Source: Phycisphaerales bacterium
Lineage (GTDB): Bacteria > Planctomycetota > Phycisphaerae > SM23-33
Assembly: GCA_003171235.1 (NCBI GenBank)
Contig: PMYM01000059.1
Location: forward strand, 1-6,712
DNA: 6,712 bases
Direction: 5' to 3'
Each line of letters opens with the position of its first letter. The stretch's first letter is position 1. The notes below the pieces were generated by a model. It saw nothing but the letters and a program-made list of their open reading frames with translations, did no database searches and was not told the origin of the DNA. The position numbers and the translations under genes are program-made. Shown piece by piece: positions 4,986 to 6,712 of this stretch.

Positions 4986-5840
4986 CTAGGTCTTCTCCGC
5001 GCCCGGGGCGTTGCGGCGGCAGGTGTGGGCGATGAGTTCCAGCCGGCCGATCAGCTCGCGCACGCTGGAGGGCCGGCGCGACTGCTCCATCTCGATGCAG
5101 TCGGCGACGAGCTTGCTCAGCCCGGCCGGCACCTCGGGGTTTATTTCCTCCACCGGGCGGAGGCGCAGGTCGGTGGCCATCATCACCTGGTTGGTCATCT
5201 TGGGCAGGAGGGTGGGAATGGGGATGCCGGTCAGGGCCCAGTACAGTGCGGCGCCGAAGTTGAAGATGTCGGTGCGGGCGTCCAGCGGGCGCAGCAGCAC
5301 CTGCTCGGGAGCGATGAAGTCGGGGGTGCCCTGTATGCGCTGCTTGATCGTGCCGAGGGCGCAGCTTTGCCCGAAATCGATGATCTTCACCGCGCCGTCA
5401 TCGCCCACGATGATGTTGTTGGGCTTCATGTCGGCGTGGATGAAGCCCCGGGCATGCATGTGGGCGAGGGCCTGGGCCACCCCCAGGAAGATTTCCAGCA
5501 CGCTCAGCACCTGCTTGGGGCGGGTGGCCTGCACGCTGCTGCCCGGGCAGAATTCCATCAGCAGGTGCAGCTCGCTGACGCTGAAGAACCAGCGCCGGCG
5601 GTTGAGCCGGTAGCACTTGCGGATGGCGGGGTGGTCGAACCGCCTGGCGATCTCGAATTCGTTGGTCGCCTGCCCGAAAAAGCGACCGTCGTCGCCTTTT
5701 TCCCGAACGATCCGCTTCAAGGCGTAGATGGAGTTATCGCGGCAGTCGCGCACGCGCCAGATGGTGCTGCGGGCGCCGCTGCCAAGGTAATCCATTACCT
5801 GGAAGCCAGGTATCACCAGTCGCGTCCGCGAGCGATCCAT
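4986..5840 (-). CDS. Hanks-type serine/threonine protein kinase, stand-alone catalytic domain
   Basis: The 284-residue protein is essentially one kinase domain. It shows a glycine-rich loop YLGSGARSTIW (18-28), the ATP-anchoring lysine YALKRI (Lys42), a probable helix-C Glu61 (NEFEIARRFDHP), the catalytic loop HADMKPNN (135-142) with Asp137, Lys139 and Asn142, DFG (155-157), and GTPDFIAPEQ (171-180). All residues needed for catalysis are present. The HRD arginine is alanine, making it a non-RD kinase. No transmembrane or sensor domain follows, so it is probably cytoplasmic. The frame is open upstream to a TTG at 5909 with an ATG at 5888. I chose the ATG at 5840 because MDRSRTRLVIPGFQVMDYLG leads straight into the domain and the candidate promoter overlaps the earlier starts. 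The phosphoesterase lies 183 bp downstream. Substrates are unknown. Confidence 0.88.
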   Translation of the reverse strand: MDRSRTRLVIPGFQVMDYLGSGARSTIWRVRDCRDNSIYALKRIVREKGDDGRFFGQATNEFEIARRFDHPAIRKCYRLNRRRWFFSVSELHLLMEFCPGSSVQATRPKQVLSVLEIFLGVAQALAHMHARGFIHADMKPNNIIVGDDGAVKIIDFGQSCALGTIKQRIQGTPDFIAPEQVLLRPLDARTDIFNFGAALYWALTGIPIPTLLPKMTNQVMMATDLRLRPVEEINPEVPAGLSKLVADCIEMEQSRRPSSVRELIGRLELIAHTCRRNAPGAEKT

Positions 5841-5886
5841 TATGATCCAATGTAAGAGGCCACAAGCAACCGGGATTGCATTCGCC

Positions 5887-5915
5887 ATAATAATGGGGAA
5901 ATCCCCCAATTACAA
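5887..5915 (-). promoter_or_regulatory. Candidate promoter of the kinase gene
   Basis: On the minus strand, TTGTAA (5915-5910, four of six -35 consensus bases) is followed after 17 nt by TATTAT (5892-5887, five of six -10 bases). Transcription would begin near 5880, leaving about 40 nt before the ATG at 5840. This would place the earlier in-frame TTG and ATG outside the message. The match is moderate and untested. Confidence 0.4.
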
Positions 5916-5962
5916 AGGTCAGGGTGAAATTGGTTTGCGGCAAAAGGGCGGGGCGGGGGGCG

Positions 5963-6541
5963 CTAGTTTGACGGCAGGAGGCTCTGGTGAAAGGCCTCGG
6001 CGGGGAAGCTGGGGCCGGGGCAGCCTTCCTGGGCCAGGTCGCTGTGGAGGTAGACGCGGTCGGGCGGAATCTGGCAGACCGTCTGCAGCGCCCGCACCAG
6101 GTTGGCCAGGGCCAGCACCTGTTGCGGGGTGGGCTCCTGGCCTTCCAGCAGCAGGCAGATGCCGATGCTGTTAGTGTTGAAGTTGGCGCCGGGCACGTCG
6201 ATGTGCCGGCCGTCGGCCTGGCGGTTCCACAGGGGGGTGGCCTTCACCTGGCCGTCGCCCAGGCGGCGGGGCGAGCCGATGAGGAAATGGCAGCCGTCGG
6301 CGGCGGCCAGGCCGTCGCGCCCGGTGTCGTGAATGACGATGTGCCGCCACTTGACATACTGCAGGCCCACCTGCTCGTCCACCTGGCGCACGGCCTCCAT
6401 CTGCGGCAGCGAAGCAGTGGATTGCAGCGGCAGGGGGACCGCCGGGCGGGCCGGCGCCGTCTCCATGGCCAGCAGCAGCGCCGCCCCCAAGGTCATGCAC
6501 GCCACCAGCGCCGCCAGCGTCTTGATCGTCCCTGATCTCAT
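5963..6541 (-). CDS. Small membrane-anchored or secreted amidase-2 / PGRP-like protein
   Basis: The 192-residue protein begins with a short basic segment (MRSGTIK) and a hydrophobic stretch at about 8-26, either a signal peptide or an N-terminal anchor. The rest acts outside the cytoplasmic membrane. The body from about 62 resembles N-acetylmuramoyl-L-alanine amidases of the type-2/PGRP fold, which cut peptide stems from peptidoglycan with zinc. His71 (HIVIHDTG), His166 (YLHSDL) and Cys174 (GCPGPSFP) fit the His-His-Cys zinc site, and NTNSIGICLLLEG (122-134) matches the central strand of the family. The first motif reads HDT rather than the common HHS/HHT. The frame is open to a TTG at 6676, but the ATG at 6541 puts the hydrophobic segment at the N-terminus as expected. 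No strong promoter or Shine-Dalgarno site was found. Catalytic activity is inferred. Confidence 0.8.
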   Translation of the reverse strand: MRSGTIKTLAALVACMTLGAALLLAMETAPARPAVPLPLQSTASLPQMEAVRQVDEQVGLQYVKWRHIVIHDTGRDGLAAADGCHFLIGSPRRLGDGQVKATPLWNRQADGRHIDVPGANFNTNSIGICLLLEGQEPTPQQVLALANLVRALQTVCQIPPDRVYLHSDLAQEGCPGPSFPAEAFHQSLLPSN

Positions 6542-6712
6542 ACCCGAATTCCGTTCACAGATACGCTCGAATGTCTCATAACTAACGTGGACATCGGCAA
6601 AGGGCAAGGGTTTTCTGCTGGAAAAAGCTCTGCGACCGGAGAAACTTGCGGTGGGGCGGCCTCCAGGAAAGAACAAAGCTGAAAGCTAGCGCAGTTTGCA
6701 GAAGCCTGTAGC
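6542..6712. other. Upstream region of the amidase gene, to the window edge
   Basis: These 171 bp contain an in-frame extension of the amidase without a credible start and no other supported gene. No clear -35/-10 pair was found on the minus strand. The last bases (AGCCTGTAGC, 6703-6712) share the word GCCTGTAGC with the repeat between fmt and rsmB (2832-2840), so another copy of that repeat may begin at the edge. Confidence 0.4.

Noticed and set aside
5841..5909. Earlier kinase starts (TTG at 5909, ATG at 5888)
   Set aside because: They lie within or upstream of the candidate promoter and add residues outside the kinase domain. The ATG at 5888 cannot be fully excluded.
6542..6676. A 45-residue extension of the amidase from a TTG codon
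   Set aside because: It would bury the hydrophobic signal or anchor segment inside the protein, and no start signal supports it.

Overview
The window is a GC-rich bacterial chromosome segment. All seven genes I can support lie on the minus strand, so transcription runs from the right edge towards the left. The genes are ordinary chromosomal ones: protein-synthesis enzymes, redox and metabolite-repair proteins, a Hanks-type serine/threonine kinase, a calcineurin-like phosphoesterase and a small exported amidase. A eukaryotic-like kinase beside this phosphoesterase, high GC and intergenic gaps filled with hairpin-forming repeats suggest a planctomycete, probably of class Phycisphaerae. That placement is inference from family resemblance, not a database result.

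Layout in transcription order: 6541-5963 is a short membrane-anchored or secreted amidase-2/PGRP-like protein. 5840-4986 is a stand-alone protein kinase with a candidate promoter just upstream. 4985-4803 is a spacer with interleaved inverted repeats and a perfect 13-bp hairpin. 4802-3957 is the metallophosphoesterase. 3803-2859 is methionyl-tRNA formyltransferase (fmt). 2858-2764 is a hairpin-forming repeat followed by six T residues that touch the next start codon. 2763-1390 is the 16S rRNA m5C methyltransferase rsmB. 1389-1285 holds a near-consensus sigma-70 promoter. 1284-952 is thioredoxin and 909-220 is NAD(P)HX epimerase (nnrE), probably cotranscribed. 219-1 contains two related hairpins in opposite orientation, resembling a REP doublet (REPIN).

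Functionally, fmt and rsmB form the usual translation pair: initiator-tRNA formylation and ribosomal RNA modification. Thioredoxin and nnrE are housekeeping repair functions. The kinase and phosphoesterase are neighbours and could act on the same phosphoproteins, but the sequence does not prove this. I found no defence system, CRISPR array, insertion sequence, tRNA or rRNA. The least explained material is in the intergenic repeats, above all the REP doublet with compensating stem changes at the left edge and the structured leaders of rsmB and the phosphoesterase.
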